Assembly: GCA_041660815.1 (NCBI GenBank)
Contig: JBAZVN010000008.1
Span: 108,076-172,075 of the forward strand
Origin: PALSA-1006 sp041660815
Lineage (GTDB): Bacteria > Pseudomonadota > Gammaproteobacteria > Burkholderiales > Gallionellaceae
DNA: 64,000 nt
Direction of reading: 5' to 3'
Position 1 is the stretch's first letter. Each line of letters begins with the position of its first letter. The notes beneath the pieces are model-generated. The model did not search any database and was not told the DNA's origin. It saw only the letters and a list, made by a program, of their open reading frames with translations. This document shows positions 53,591 to 63,283 of the stretch, one piece after another. The position numbers were made by a program, and so were the translations under genes.

Positions 53591-53932
53591 TTAGATAGAC
53601 TTGATCGTGCCTTTTGGCAACGTGGTTTGAATTGCAACTTTTTGCACATTGATCGTTACGCCTTCGGCAATTTCAACGGCGACATAAGTATCGCCGACCT
53701 TGCTAACGCGACCCAAAGCGCCGCCCACCGTAACGACTTCATCGCCTTTTTGCAACGCTTCCAGCATTGCTTTTACTTCTTTGGTGCGTTTTTGCTGGGG
53801 ACGCAAAACAAGAAAATAAAACACTGCGAGCAACGCAACCAATGGCAAGAAATCCATGAAACCACCACCGGCTGCAGGTGCCGCACCTTCCGCATAGGCA
53901 TTGCTGATAAACAAATTGCTAATCGAAATCAT
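53591..53932 (-). CDS. yajC: Preprotein translocase subunit YajC
   Basis: Accessory subunit of the SecDF complex. 113 residues with one membrane helix (about 25-45, MDFLPLVALLAVFYFLVLRPQQKR) and a cytoplasmic domain (LQKGDEVVTVGGALGRVSKV). tgt, normally just upstream, is 7 kb away here. Confidence 0.95.
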   Translation of the reverse strand: MISISNLFISNAYAEGAAPAAGGGFMDFLPLVALLAVFYFLVLRPQQKRTKEVKAMLEALQKGDEVVTVGGALGRVSKVGDTYVAVEIAEGVTINVQKVAIQTTLPKGTIKSI

Positions 53933-53997
53933 TTAAATATTCTCCGGACAAAAAATCAAAGGCGCGCATTCTAGCATGGAAGAGTTGACTATTAGAG

Positions 53998-54118
53998 TGC
54001 CTCTAAAAATTCAATTTTCGAAGCCAGGCAAGGCGCGATCAAAAAATTGGGACACAGCATCTGCATGATATATAAGGAGTTATTTATTGCGAGCAACGCG
54101 GCATTGCGAAGTAAATTT
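53998..54118 (-). repeat. Dispersed intergenic repeat, copy 2
   Basis: Reverse complement matches 16734-16906 except for the 54-bp segment missing here. It lies in the 336-bp gap between yajC and the porin gene; the rest of that gap (54119-54268) is AT-rich near the porin stop and holds no gene I can support. Confidence 0.75.
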
Positions 54119-54268
54119 ATTTTTAATGCTGCCCTTTGGCCAGTTCGCATGCTCCGCACGCGTAAAAGTGAAACTGATTTCGGTCGGACAGCAACCTAGC
54201 CCGATGACGTAACGCCCCATCAAATAAGTATATTATTATTTATTTTCAACGAGATACAATAAAACCCA

Positions 54269-55558
54269 TTAAAACGACCATGTTAACTGCACACTCATAC
54301 GATCGCCCAGATTATCCGCAATCGTCAGCGCATTGTTGCGCGCAACGGCGGCGGAAATCGCGGTCGGGTTACTCACTTGCATATCACGCCATTCGTAATT
54401 GACAATCGTGCGCACAGCCGGATTAATAAAATACTGCAGCCCCAGCGTGGTTGTGGAAAACTCGCGCTCATTAGCCGCAGTCTGTTGCATAAAATCCAGA
54501 TAATCGTAACGCAGATTAATCTCCCACTGCGGTATAAAGCGCCACCCCCCTTCAACATACCAGCCGTCGGCTTTTTCATTCACACCGACCACGAAATTTT
54601 GCCCGGTGAACGGTGGTGTTTGCCCGCCAACGATCATGCCGTTGCCGCGCAAATATTCGCCGGTTATGCGGTAATTGCCCTGTAGATATTTCATCCCCAC
54701 GCCTTCGCGCACCATGGCAAATTGTTCCGTGCCAAACAATCGCGAGCCATTCTGCCGCCACACGAACGCGCTGATGTCCTCGCGGTTGGGGCCTTGTCCG
54801 CCAAACAGATACGAGGTTTGAAAACGCAGAGTCAGATCTTTGCGGGAATCACTGTCACTTAACTTATCAATAGGTGCACCATTGGAAAGCATTGCGGCAT
54901 ACGAATATTCCCAAGGCCCCAGATTAAACCAGTCATAAACCTGTACCCCCCAATCGCGAAAACCGGAAAATCCACTGACTAATCTTGCATAGGAAGCGCT
55001 ACTCGTACTAACGGCGCCAATCGATTCGACCGGCAAACCGACCAGCATGTACAACACAGCATTGGAGTTATAAACATACGGATAGGAAACATTAATCGCC
55101 AACAACGCTTCTTCACTGGTGGGTAGTTTCATCAACCCCGCGCGCACCCGTGCTCCGGGAATATAGTTGAAGGTCAACGAGGCATCGGTAAGCGAGACAT
55201 CGCGGTAATAGTTAACACCATTTTGACCCGCATCCAGTGCCACAAAATAATTAATCTCGTTACTTATTTTGCCGCGCGCTCCCAAGCCGGCACGGATTAC
55301 CTGAAACTGATGGGTATGTTGTAATTCCGGCCAATTGAGATTGAGCGTCGAATATCGCCCGTTAAGTGCGGCTGAAGGCCCCTGCAACCCGCTCACCGGC
55401 TGGGCATCAATATAGGTATAAGAGGGCTGAACAAAACCCAGCACTCTAAATGCTGGCGCGTTTGGCGCCTCATTGCCTTGGAGTTGCAGCCAGTTTGCCG
55501 CTTGGGCAGCGCAGGAAAAAAAACCTGCAAGCAAAGCCATGCCAAATCTATTTATCAT
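54269..55558 (-). CDS. Outer-membrane porin-like protein (porin O/P style)
   Basis: 429 residues beginning with a signal peptide (MINRFGMALLAGFFSCAAQA, cleavage about 20-21), then many alternating amphipathic strands and a C-terminal Phe (QLTWSF), typical of an outer-membrane barrel. Segments such as GGWRFIPQWEINLRYDYLDF and TTLGLQYFINPAVRTIVNYEW resemble phosphate-selective porin O/P-type barrels; the substrate is unknown. The ATG is 6 bp after the GGDEF-EAL gene, whose stop codon forms part of the Shine-Dalgarno, so the two are co-expressed. Confidence 0.7.
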   Translation of the reverse strand: MINRFGMALLAGFFSCAAQAANWLQLQGNEAPNAPAFRVLGFVQPSYTYIDAQPVSGLQGPSAALNGRYSTLNLNWPELQHTHQFQVIRAGLGARGKISNEINYFVALDAGQNGVNYYRDVSLTDASLTFNYIPGARVRAGLMKLPTSEEALLAINVSYPYVYNSNAVLYMLVGLPVESIGAVSTSSASYARLVSGFSGFRDWGVQVYDWFNLGPWEYSYAAMLSNGAPIDKLSDSDSRKDLTLRFQTSYLFGGQGPNREDISAFVWRQNGSRLFGTEQFAMVREGVGMKYLQGNYRITGEYLRGNGMIVGGQTPPFTGQNFVVGVNEKADGWYVEGGWRFIPQWEINLRYDYLDFMQQTAANEREFSTTTLGLQYFINPAVRTIVNYEWRDMQVSNPTAISAAVARNNALTIADNLGDRMSVQLTWSF

Positions 55559-55564
55559 AAATAC

Positions 55565-58500
55565 CTATGTAATCATCATATTAACAAACTCACCAGCGGG
55601 GACCGGACGACTATACAGATAACCCTGCACTTCATCGCAAGCGTTGTTGCGCAAAAAGGCAAGCTGGGCATCTGTCTCCACACCCTCCGCGATCACCGTC
55701 AATTGCAGAGTATGCCCGAGTTGAATAATCGCTTTAACAATAGCTGCCGAATCGCTATCTTCAACCAGATCGCGCACAAAAGACTGGTCAATTTTGAGTT
55801 TATTCACCGCCAAGCGCTTCAAGTAAGAGAGACTGGAATATCCGGTACCAAAATCATCGATAGACAGCTTGACGCCCATTTCTTTCAAGATGCGCAATGT
55901 CTTAATCGCAACATCGACATCCTGCAACAAGATGGATTCCGTCAGTTCTAACTCCAGAAATTCAGCGGGTAACCCGGATTGTTTGAGCGCACCTGACACA
56001 GTTTCGAGCAGATTGCCGCGCTTGAATTGCAACGCGGAAAGATTGACCGCCATCACCAGCGCATGACCGCCTTCGCGCCATAGTTGCGCTTGGCGGCACG
56101 CTTCAAACAGCACCCATTCCCCCATCGGTATCACCAGCCCGGTACGCTCTGCCAGTGGGATGAACTTGCCTGGGGGAATGAGTCCCAGCTCGGGATGTTG
56201 CCAGCGCACCAAAGCTTCTGCGCCAATAATACGGCCACTGGCAATGTCAATTTGCGGTTGATAGTGCAGCAGGAATTCCTGATTTTTTACCGCATTGCGC
56301 AACTGTCCCTGCAAATGCAACTGCTCCTGTGCGTCCATATTCATCTTTTCGGAGAAGAAACGATAAGTATCGCGACCGCTATCCTTGGCTTGATACAGCG
56401 CGGTATCCGCATTTCTGAGCAAAGCATCAAATTCCCTGCCATCATCGGGGTACAAACTGACACCAACACTAAAAGTAGTGTTAATCAAATAACTCTCGAT
56501 CTCGAAGGGATCGGCAAAAGCTCCAATAATGTTATGGGCAATGGTTCCGATATCCGCCGTATTGCGCAAATGCGGCAGCAATACAACAAACTCATCCCCT
56601 CCCTGGCGGCTAATGGTATCGGTGTCGCGCAGACAGCCCCGCAAACGCTCCACCACACGCACCAGCAACTGGTCACCGTAGTTGTGGCCAAGCGTATCAT
56701 TAACCTGCTTGAAGTTATCCAGATCAAGAAATAATACTGCCACTCCGGATTGCTCGCGATCCGCCTGCGCGACGGCCTGATCGAAGCGGTCGCGCAACAA
56801 CAGGCGATTAGGCAAGCCGGTGAGAATGTCGTGGTGCGCTAAAAATTCCAGCTGCTTTTCCGCCGCCTCATGCTCGACACGGGTGCGCAAAGTTTGAATG
56901 CCGTAAGCCAGATCGTTGGCCAACTCTTCCAGCAGCTTCACCTCTTCTGCGCCGAACACATCGATTTCGGAAGAATAGATCGTAAGGGCACCCAGCATGC
57001 TTCGATTACTGGCCAACGGCAGCGCAATACTTGAATGGTAACCGCTTGCAAGCGCGGCATCCCGCCACGGCACCATGTGCGGATTGGTGAGGTAATTCTG
57101 ATTAATATCAGTCACTCCGGTTCTGATCGCCACGCCGGTCGGGCCGCGTCCCTGCTCCGTATCCGCCCAGCAGATGCCTACACTATTCAGGTAATTTTTG
57201 TCATCACCAAATTGTGCGACCGGTCGCACAGATTTTTCCGCATCATGCTCGGCAAAGCCCACCCATGCCATTTGATAACCGCCTTCGACAACGATTAACC
57301 GGCAAATTTCATTCAGCAAACTGGATTCCTTCTCCGCATGCACCAGTGCCATGTTGCAATCGCTTAGCAGCTTTAACGCGCGATTTAAACGTGACTGGTT
57401 TTGCTCGGCGAGCTTGCGCTCGGTAATATCCTGCATGGTGCCGACCAGCCTGGCAAGTCCATTCTCTTCGACTTTGTAGCTCACATGCACCCAGCGGGTT
57501 TCTCCGTCGGCACACTTTATCCGCACTTCAACTTGATGCAGATTGAAATCGTGCTCACTCAAAGCGCTCTGAATCTGTTCCCCCACCAGGTGTGCATCAT
57601 CCGGATGAACCAGACGTTGCGCAAAATCTGCAGCCGACATACGGTAACCGCCCATCTGCGCGGCAGTGGTGCGGTGCAAGGAATAATATTGATCGTTAAA
57701 GACAAATTCGTTGTTGGCTACTTCATATTCCCAGTGTCCCAGGCGGGCTATCTGCAGCGCCTCGGAAAGCTTGGCTTCGCTTTTTCGCAACGCGGCAGTG
57801 GCCTGCAAACGCACGTTAAGCATCTCATTAAACTCATGTGCCACTTCCCTGATTTCCGGCGGGCCGTCCATCCCGGCTCGGGCATTTTCGTGCCCCTGCC
57901 GGATCGCACGCGAAGCCGATGCAAGCGCGCCGATCGGACGTGAAATCTGCCGCGCGATCAGCCAGGCGAAACCGAGAATAAATACCAGGCTGATCAAACC
58001 CAGCAACACATTTCTAAGCAGCGTGTTGCGCAACTGGGAATAGACAAAACGGGTCGGAATACCAACATAGACCGTCCAACCAGCCCCTTCCACTCTGTCG
58101 ATGTGATAGAGACGCTGCACCGCATCAAGCCCTGCCATTTCCCCGCCTATTCCGGCCAGAATATTTTGCATGGTGAAATTGTTGTCGTGCTTTTTTCCCA
58201 CCCATTTTTCGGTATCGAGATTGCGCCACACAAAAGTACCATCCGCCGTTACAACGCCGATGGTTGTACCGGGAATCATCGGCACATTCGATAAATTGGG
58301 CTGGTACAAAGCAAGATCGAGCGGCAAACCGAGAAAACCAATCTTTTTACCTTGATCATCGTGAATCGGATAGGTCAGCACGGTCACCCATCTACCGGTG
58401 ATCGGGCCGAAGAACGGATCACTCACCGACAGGTCGTCGGATGCCAGCATTTTTTTAAACCAGGGGGCCTTGGCTACTGAAACCGGCTTACCGCCCGGCT

Positions 58501-58849
58501 GGGGAACCGCTGAACAAATTGCCCTGCCCTGCAAGTCGATCACGGTCATATTCGCGGACTTCGGGAATAACTCGCGAAAATCCCACAACACCTTGTCGCA
58601 CTGCTGCCCATCCATCTTGCGAATGAGAGGACGCTTGGCCATCTGCACCAGGAAATCGCGATTGGATATCAACACCCGGTTGACGTCGGAAGCCGCTGCC
58701 GCCGCGAGCATATGCGCGGTTAATTTGGCCTCCTCAACGCGCTGTTGCGCATTTTCATAGATCGTATATACAAGAATTGCAACCATGGGCAAGGCAATAG
58801 CCATTACCAAAGCCAGCAATTGAGTACGAATTGTAAAAATAGTTTTCAT
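55565..58849 (-). CDS. Sensory GGDEF-EAL protein (Cache-HAMP-PAS-GAF-GGDEF-EAL)
   Basis: Membrane c-di-GMP enzyme, 1094 residues from the ATG at 58849. Order: TM1 (about 10-30), periplasmic Cache-like domain (about 35-290), TM2 (about 300-322), HAMP (about 323-375), PAS/PAC (about 385-510), GAF (about 525-680), GGDEF (about 685-845) with intact GGDEF (750-754) and an RDTD I-site five residues before it, then EAL (about 855-1090) with EAL at 878-880 and DDFGTGYSSLSYLKRL. Both domains look catalytically intact, so direction may depend on signals. First gene of a two-gene operon with the porin. Confidence 0.9.
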   Translation of the reverse strand: MKTIFTIRTQLLALVMAIALPMVAILVYTIYENAQQRVEEAKLTAHMLAAAAASDVNRVLISNRDFLVQMAKRPLIRKMDGQQCDKVLWDFRELFPKSANMTVIDLQGRAICSAVPQPGGKPVSVAKAPWFKKMLASDDLSVSDPFFGPITGRWVTVLTYPIHDDQGKKIGFLGLPLDLALYQPNLSNVPMIPGTTIGVVTADGTFVWRNLDTEKWVGKKHDNNFTMQNILAGIGGEMAGLDAVQRLYHIDRVEGAGWTVYVGIPTRFVYSQLRNTLLRNVLLGLISLVFILGFAWLIARQISRPIGALASASRAIRQGHENARAGMDGPPEIREVAHEFNEMLNVRLQATAALRKSEAKLSEALQIARLGHWEYEVANNEFVFNDQYYSLHRTTAAQMGGYRMSAADFAQRLVHPDDAHLVGEQIQSALSEHDFNLHQVEVRIKCADGETRWVHVSYKVEENGLARLVGTMQDITERKLAEQNQSRLNRALKLLSDCNMALVHAEKESSLLNEICRLIVVEGGYQMAWVGFAEHDAEKSVRPVAQFGDDKNYLNSVGICWADTEQGRGPTGVAIRTGVTDINQNYLTNPHMVPWRDAALASGYHSSIALPLASNRSMLGALTIYSSEIDVFGAEEVKLLEELANDLAYGIQTLRTRVEHEAAEKQLEFLAHHDILTGLPNRLLLRDRFDQAVAQADREQSGVAVLFLDLDNFKQVNDTLGHNYGDQLLVRVVERLRGCLRDTDTISRQGGDEFVVLLPHLRNTADIGTIAHNIIGAFADPFEIESYLINTTFSVGVSLYPDDGREFDALLRNADTALYQAKDSGRDTYRFFSEKMNMDAQEQLHLQGQLRNAVKNQEFLLHYQPQIDIASGRIIGAEALVRWQHPELGLIPPGKFIPLAERTGLVIPMGEWVLFEACRQAQLWREGGHALVMAVNLSALQFKRGNLLETVSGALKQSGLPAEFLELELTESILLQDVDVAIKTLRILKEMGVKLSIDDFGTGYSSLSYLKRLAVNKLKIDQSFVRDLVEDSDSAAIVKAIIQLGHTLQLTVIAEGVETDAQLAFLRNNACDEVQGYLYSRPVPAGEFVNMMIT

Positions 58850-59154
58850 CTCTGCCGATTCTATGGTGTTAGTGAGGGTATTTGTTACCTGCAGAACCAA
58901 AAACAAGACTTACGACCTATGATGGCCCAGAATGATAGCTCAAATTTGCATCCTTCCGCCCCCGCTTTCACTCAAGGCACAAAAATACAACAACACCACA
59001 CTAACACTACGATCAAGAAAGTAACCCCCGTCCCAAAACTATACCGCAAAATATGCTTTACCCCATGATTTACTGAAAAAAATTGCAGGAAGTCCCCCTT
59101 TGCAGTTATTCTCCCACTGGTAGTTTATAAAAAAAAATTAAACAGGGGGATCGC
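58850..59154. other. 305-bp divergent regulatory region
   Basis: Separates the GGDEF-EAL gene from the haem-GGDEF gene. No gene or convincing consensus promoter. TTGCAG (59100-59105) with TTTATA 18 bp on is a weak candidate for the plus-strand gene, whose Shine-Dalgarno is AGGGGGA (59144-59150). A GTGTTAGTG/CACTAACAC inverted pair (58866 and 58999) is probably chance. Confidence 0.4.
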
Positions 59155-61020
59155 ATGAATTTGAACAAGAAAGTGACTATATTTTCCGTGACATTAGCGC
59201 TGGTCATGATTACGGTGTTAATTGTCGTCAGTCTGCTGTCATTTCGACAATTTTCCATTATGTCCGCGCAAAGTCAGGTGCGTACTGCAGCCGAAATGTT
59301 ACGCGTCACCTTAACGGAAAGCATGATTAATGGCGTTATTTCCAAGCGTGAAGGATTACTTCACCGCTTTAGCGAAGTGGAAGGTCTGCAGTCTGTGCAC
59401 GTAGTTCGCGGCCCCCATGTTGAAAAGCAATTTGGTGCGGGCTTTAATGAGGAACGGGTAACCGACAGTATCGAGACCAAAGTACTGCAGAGTGGCGAAG
59501 CCTTTTTTGAAGTGGTCAATGAACCGAATGATCCGGTGTTTCGCGGCACCATCCCCTATATAGCCACAAGTCACGGCAGTCCCAATTGTTTGCAATGCCA
59601 TGACGTGCCCGAAGGAACTGTCCTGGGCGCGGTAACGGTCACTATGTCAGTCAATCAGTTAAAGAATAGTGCGGTTTCAGTTTCCGTGGTGATGGTCGCT
59701 TCGGTGGCATTTTTCATGATTTTAATGTTGTTATTTTTCCGTCGCCTGGTGCGACCGATGATTTCCACCGCCAATGACGTACAGGACGTGGTGAGCCACG
59801 CCATTCAAGGTGATTTTCACGGTTGCATTAAAAACAATACCGATGATGAAATGGGCAGAATTGCCTCCGACATGAACAAGCTGATGATTTTCTTGAATGA
59901 TGGCTTAAGCAGCATACGGGCAGACGTACTGCAATTGCTTAAACACAAACCGGCTGAGGAGCGCGGCAATTTACTTAACTCAACCATCGACATGGTGCAG
60001 GGACTGATAGATGCCTCGCAATTTAAACAGGCTATCGAGGAAGACGAAACTAAAACCGAAATTTATCAGCGCTTGTCTTCCTCGGTAAGGGAGCGATTTG
60101 GCATTCAGCATTTTTCAATCTACGAAGTGGTACCGAACAATAATCATATGACCACGATCACCGTCGATGCGGAAATGGGCAGTGATTGCCGCTGGTGCGA
60201 TCCGCAAATTCTGGTGCGTTCGGAAACCTGCCGCGCCCGCCGCACCGGGCATTTAATCAACTCAATTGAAACGCCGGGAATATGTTTCGCCTTTGCGCCC
60301 CCCGAAGAACATCAAGACTACGCACATATCTGCTTCCCTATCATTCAGTCCGGCGCGGTAGGCAGCATTCTACAACTGGTCGTCCCCGCAGAAGAGCGAG
60401 AACGTGTCGTTAAAATCATTCCCTATTTAAGCGTTTATCTTCGCGAAGCCGCGCCCGTCATCGAAGCCAAACGTTTGATGGATACCTTACGCGAATCCAA
60501 TTTGCGGGATGCGATGACCGGTTTGCATAACCGGCGCTTTCTTGAGGAGTATATCGATACGCTGGTAGCATCAAACCAGCGGCGCAACGGCAATATTTCT
60601 ATCCTGATGCTGGATCTGGATTATTTCAAAAAGGTAAACGACACCTATGGTCACGATGCCGGCGATACCGTGTTGAAAGCACTCAGCAAAGTGCTGATTC
60701 AATCGGTGCGGAGCGCTGATATTGTGATCCGTTACGGCGGTGAAGAATTTATAATTATCATGCCAGATACCATAGGCGATCAAGCCATGTTAGTGGCCGA
60801 GAAAATTCGCAGCTCGGTCGAGTCGTTAAAAATTCAATTACCGGGGGTGGTGCTTTCCAAAACTATTTCGATCGGCCTATCGGAATTTCCGGGAGATTGC
60901 GAGACATTCTGGCATGCAATTAAATATGCCGATGTTGCGCTCTATCACGCGAAAGATACCGGACGAAATCGCGTCATTCGTTTTACCAAGGAATTATGGA
61001 CTGAAGGTAAAGAATATTAA
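59155..61020 (+). CDS. Membrane diguanylate cyclase with periplasmic c-type haem sensor and Cys-rich GAF domain
   Basis: 621 residues. TM1 about 7-29; periplasmic sensor about 30-172 with one c-haem motif CLQCH (Cys145, Cys148, His149) in a context (NCLQCHDVPEGTVLGAVTV) like Tll0287/DUF3365-type haem sensors; TM2 about 175-197; HAMP about 198-252; a linker helix; GAF-like domain about 300-450 with Cys345, Cys348, Cys359, Cys377 and Cys393; GGDEF about 465-620 with GGEEF at 528-532 and an RSAD I-site five residues before. Expected to make c-di-GMP in response to a redox or gas signal outside the cytoplasm. Divergent from the GGDEF-EAL gene. Confidence 0.88.
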   Translation: MNLNKKVTIFSVTLALVMITVLIVVSLLSFRQFSIMSAQSQVRTAAEMLRVTLTESMINGVISKREGLLHRFSEVEGLQSVHVVRGPHVEKQFGAGFNEERVTDSIETKVLQSGEAFFEVVNEPNDPVFRGTIPYIATSHGSPNCLQCHDVPEGTVLGAVTVTMSVNQLKNSAVSVSVVMVASVAFFMILMLLFFRRLVRPMISTANDVQDVVSHAIQGDFHGCIKNNTDDEMGRIASDMNKLMIFLNDGLSSIRADVLQLLKHKPAEERGNLLNSTIDMVQGLIDASQFKQAIEEDETKTEIYQRLSSSVRERFGIQHFSIYEVVPNNNHMTTITVDAEMGSDCRWCDPQILVRSETCRARRTGHLINSIETPGICFAFAPPEEHQDYAHICFPIIQSGAVGSILQLVVPAEERERVVKIIPYLSVYLREAAPVIEAKRLMDTLRESNLRDAMTGLHNRRFLEEYIDTLVASNQRRNGNISILMLDLDYFKKVNDTYGHDAGDTVLKALSKVLIQSVRSADIVIRYGGEEFIIIMPDTIGDQAMLVAEKIRSSVESLKIQLPGVVLSKTISIGLSEFPGDCETFWHAIKYADVALYHAKDTGRNRVIRFTKELWTEGKEY

Positions 61021-61027
61021 TCCGCAC

Positions 61028-61066
61028 AAACTCATCTGCCTCTGACGTGGCGGCAGATGAGTTTTT
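61028..61066 (+). terminator. Terminator after the haem diguanylate cyclase
   Basis: Thirteen-bp stem AAACTCATCTGCC/GGCAGATGAGTTT (61028-61040, 61052-61064), followed by TTT. The flanking A/T runs make it usable by the converging tgt gene, whose stop is at 61072. Confidence 0.85.
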
Positions 61067-61071
61067 TCCTT

Positions 61072-62181
61072 TTATGGCTTGGCTAATTGCCCGCGCGCAC
61101 GATGAAATCCGGCCACAAATTCGGCAAACTGGTTACGCTCAATTGCCGCGCGCATATCAGCCATAAGCTCTTGATAATAATGAAGATTATGAATAGAGTT
61201 TAAGCGCGCGCCAAGAATTTCATTGAGGCGATGCAAATGATGCAAATAAGCACGTGTGAAATTGCGACAGGTATAACACGTACATTGCGCGTCGAGTGGC
61301 TGGGTATCCAGCCGGTATTGTGCATTCTTAATCCGCACATCGCCAAAGCGCGTGAACAAATGTCCGTTGCGCGCGTTGCGCGTGGGCATCACACAATCAA
61401 ACATATCGATGCCATTGCCCACCGCTTCCACCAAATCTTCCGGTGTGCCAACCCCCATTAAATAACGCGGCTTATCTTGCGGCAATTGCGGCGCGGTATG
61501 CTTGAGGATGCGCACCATATCGTCTTTCGGCTCGCCCACCGACAGCCCGCCGATCGCATAGCCATCAAAACCAATGTTTGTAAGTTCCGCCAGCGACTCA
61601 TCGCGCAAATGCTCGTGCATTCCGCCTTGCACAATGCCAAATAATGCATTCGGATTATCCCCGTGCGCGGCCTTGCTACGCTCCGCCCAACTCAGCGAAA
61701 GGCGCATGGACACCGCCGCCACTTGCTCATCAGCGGGATACGGCGTGCACTCGTCGAAAATCATCACAATGTCTGAATTCAATACCCGCTGAATGCGCAT
61801 GGACTCTTCCGGCGACAAGAAACATTTGTCGCCATTAACTGGCGATCTGAATTCCACGCCTCCCCCGGTTATCTTGCGCAACGGCCCCAGGCTAAATACT
61901 TGAAATCCGCCCGAGTCGGTCAAAATCGGGCCATCCCACGCCATAAAGCGATGCAATCCGCCGTGTGCCGCGATCACTTCCAAGCCGGGACGCAGCCACA
62001 AGTGAAAAGTATTGCCGAGCACAATCTGTGCGCCCATATCTTTCAATTCCAGCGGCGACATCGCCTTAACCGTGCCGTAGGTTCCTACCGGCATAAATGC
62101 AGGCGTTTCCAACTTGCCGTGCGTCAAATCTAAAGTTCCGCGCCGCGCCGCGCCGGAGGTATTGTGTAAAGTAAATTTCAT
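61072..62181 (-). CDS. tgt: Queuine tRNA-ribosyltransferase
   Basis: Exchanges guanine-34 for preQ1 in GUN-anticodon tRNAs. 369 residues; DSGGFQVFSL (catalytic Asp), GGLSVGEPKDDM, MPTRNARNG and the Zn site CTCYTC with a later His in FTRAYLHHLH. The ATG overlaps the queA stop (ATGA). Confidence 0.97.
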   Translation of the reverse strand: MKFTLHNTSGAARRGTLDLTHGKLETPAFMPVGTYGTVKAMSPLELKDMGAQIVLGNTFHLWLRPGLEVIAAHGGLHRFMAWDGPILTDSGGFQVFSLGPLRKITGGGVEFRSPVNGDKCFLSPEESMRIQRVLNSDIVMIFDECTPYPADEQVAAVSMRLSLSWAERSKAAHGDNPNALFGIVQGGMHEHLRDESLAELTNIGFDGYAIGGLSVGEPKDDMVRILKHTAPQLPQDKPRYLMGVGTPEDLVEAVGNGIDMFDCVMPTRNARNGHLFTRFGDVRIKNAQYRLDTQPLDAQCTCYTCRNFTRAYLHHLHRLNEILGARLNSIHNLHYYQELMADMRAAIERNQFAEFVAGFHRARGQLAKP

Positions 62182-63200
62182 TGCTCTCTCTCAATCAACA
62201 TTGCATCGCCATAACTAAAAAAGCGATATTCATTTTTTACTGCATGACGATAAGCTGACAACAAATTATTCATTCCACCGAAGGCGCACACCAGCATCAG
62301 CAAAGTCGAGCGCGGCAGATGAAAATTGGTCAACAACACATCAACCACCTTGAAACGATAACCCGGCGTGATAAAAATTCGTGTTTCATCAGAACCGGCC
62401 TCCAACTCCCCTTTCGCGGCAGCACTTTCCAAGGCGCGCAAACTGGTGGTTCCCACTGCGATCACCCGCCCGCCATTCGCCTTGGCGTCCCGTATCGCCT
62501 GCACCGTCGCCTCGGGAATGGTATAGCGTTCGCTGTGCATCACATGCTCTTCGATATGCTCGGCACGCACCGGTTGAAAAGTACCCGCCCCCACATGCAA
62601 AGTTACATAGGCAATGTTCACGCCCTTGCTGCGTAACGCATCCAGCATCACCTCATCAAAATGCAAACCGGCGGTGGGTGCCGCCACCGCACCCGGCTCG
62701 CGGGCAAACACGGTTTGATAACGCGTTTCATCGTCGGCTTCGGCCGCGTGGGTGATATAGGGTGGCAGCGGCAATTGCCCGTACTGCTCAAGTAACGATG
62801 TTACCGCACTGGAATCTTCAAAAAGTAAATGAAAAAACTCACCGGCACGCCCCAATACGCGTACGCGTAATTGACCGGCCAATAATAGTCCGCTGTTCGC
62901 TTTGGGGGATTTGCTGGCGCGAATTTGCGCCAATACCTCATGCTCGCCCAACACCCGCTCAACCATCACTTCAACTTTACCGCCGCTGTCTTTTTCGCCA
63001 AACAGGCGCGCTTTTAGCACACGCGTGTCATTTAAAATTAACGCATCGCGATCACCAATGAAGTTATTTAACTCGTTGAATTTAAAGTCTTTTATATTAC
63101 AATCTGCCACATGCAACAAACGACTCGCACCACGCTGTTCCGGTGGATGTTGCGCAATTAAATTCTCCGGCAACTCAAAATCAAAATCATCGGTACGCAT
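62178..63200 (-). CDS. queA: S-adenosylmethionine:tRNA ribosyltransferase-isomerase
   Basis: Adds the epoxycyclopentane precursor to preQ1 in tRNA, one step before queuosine. Start at ATG 63200 (MRTDDFDFELPENLIAQ); 340 residues. DALILNDTRVLKARLFG, AAPTAGLHFDE, HVGAGTFQPV and LTNFHLPRSTLLMLV are family segments. Diverges from tRNA-Leu(CAA). Confidence 0.97.
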   Translation of the reverse strand: MRTDDFDFELPENLIAQHPPEQRGASRLLHVADCNIKDFKFNELNNFIGDRDALILNDTRVLKARLFGEKDSGGKVEVMVERVLGEHEVLAQIRASKSPKANSGLLLAGQLRVRVLGRAGEFFHLLFEDSSAVTSLLEQYGQLPLPPYITHAAEADDETRYQTVFAREPGAVAAPTAGLHFDEVMLDALRSKGVNIAYVTLHVGAGTFQPVRAEHIEEHVMHSERYTIPEATVQAIRDAKANGGRVIAVGTTSLRALESAAAKGELEAGSDETRIFITPGYRFKVVDVLLTNFHLPRSTLLMLVCAFGGMNNLLSAYRHAVKNEYRFFSYGDAMLIEREQ

Positions 63201-63283
63201 TAATAATAGACCACCCACAAATAAAAACGCGCATTGTAGTTGATGAACTGCCCAGTTTCATGGATAATTCGCGTCTTCCAAAA

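Noticed and set aside
54080..54220. Minus-strand 46-codon frame (MGRYVIGLG...) in the porin-yajC gap
   Set aside because: No ribosome-binding site, and its second half runs through the dispersed repeat; no family recognised.
58866..59007. GTGTTAGTG/CACTAACAC inverted repeat between the two c-di-GMP genes
   Set aside because: Nine bases 124 bp apart in a 300-bp region is within chance expectation.
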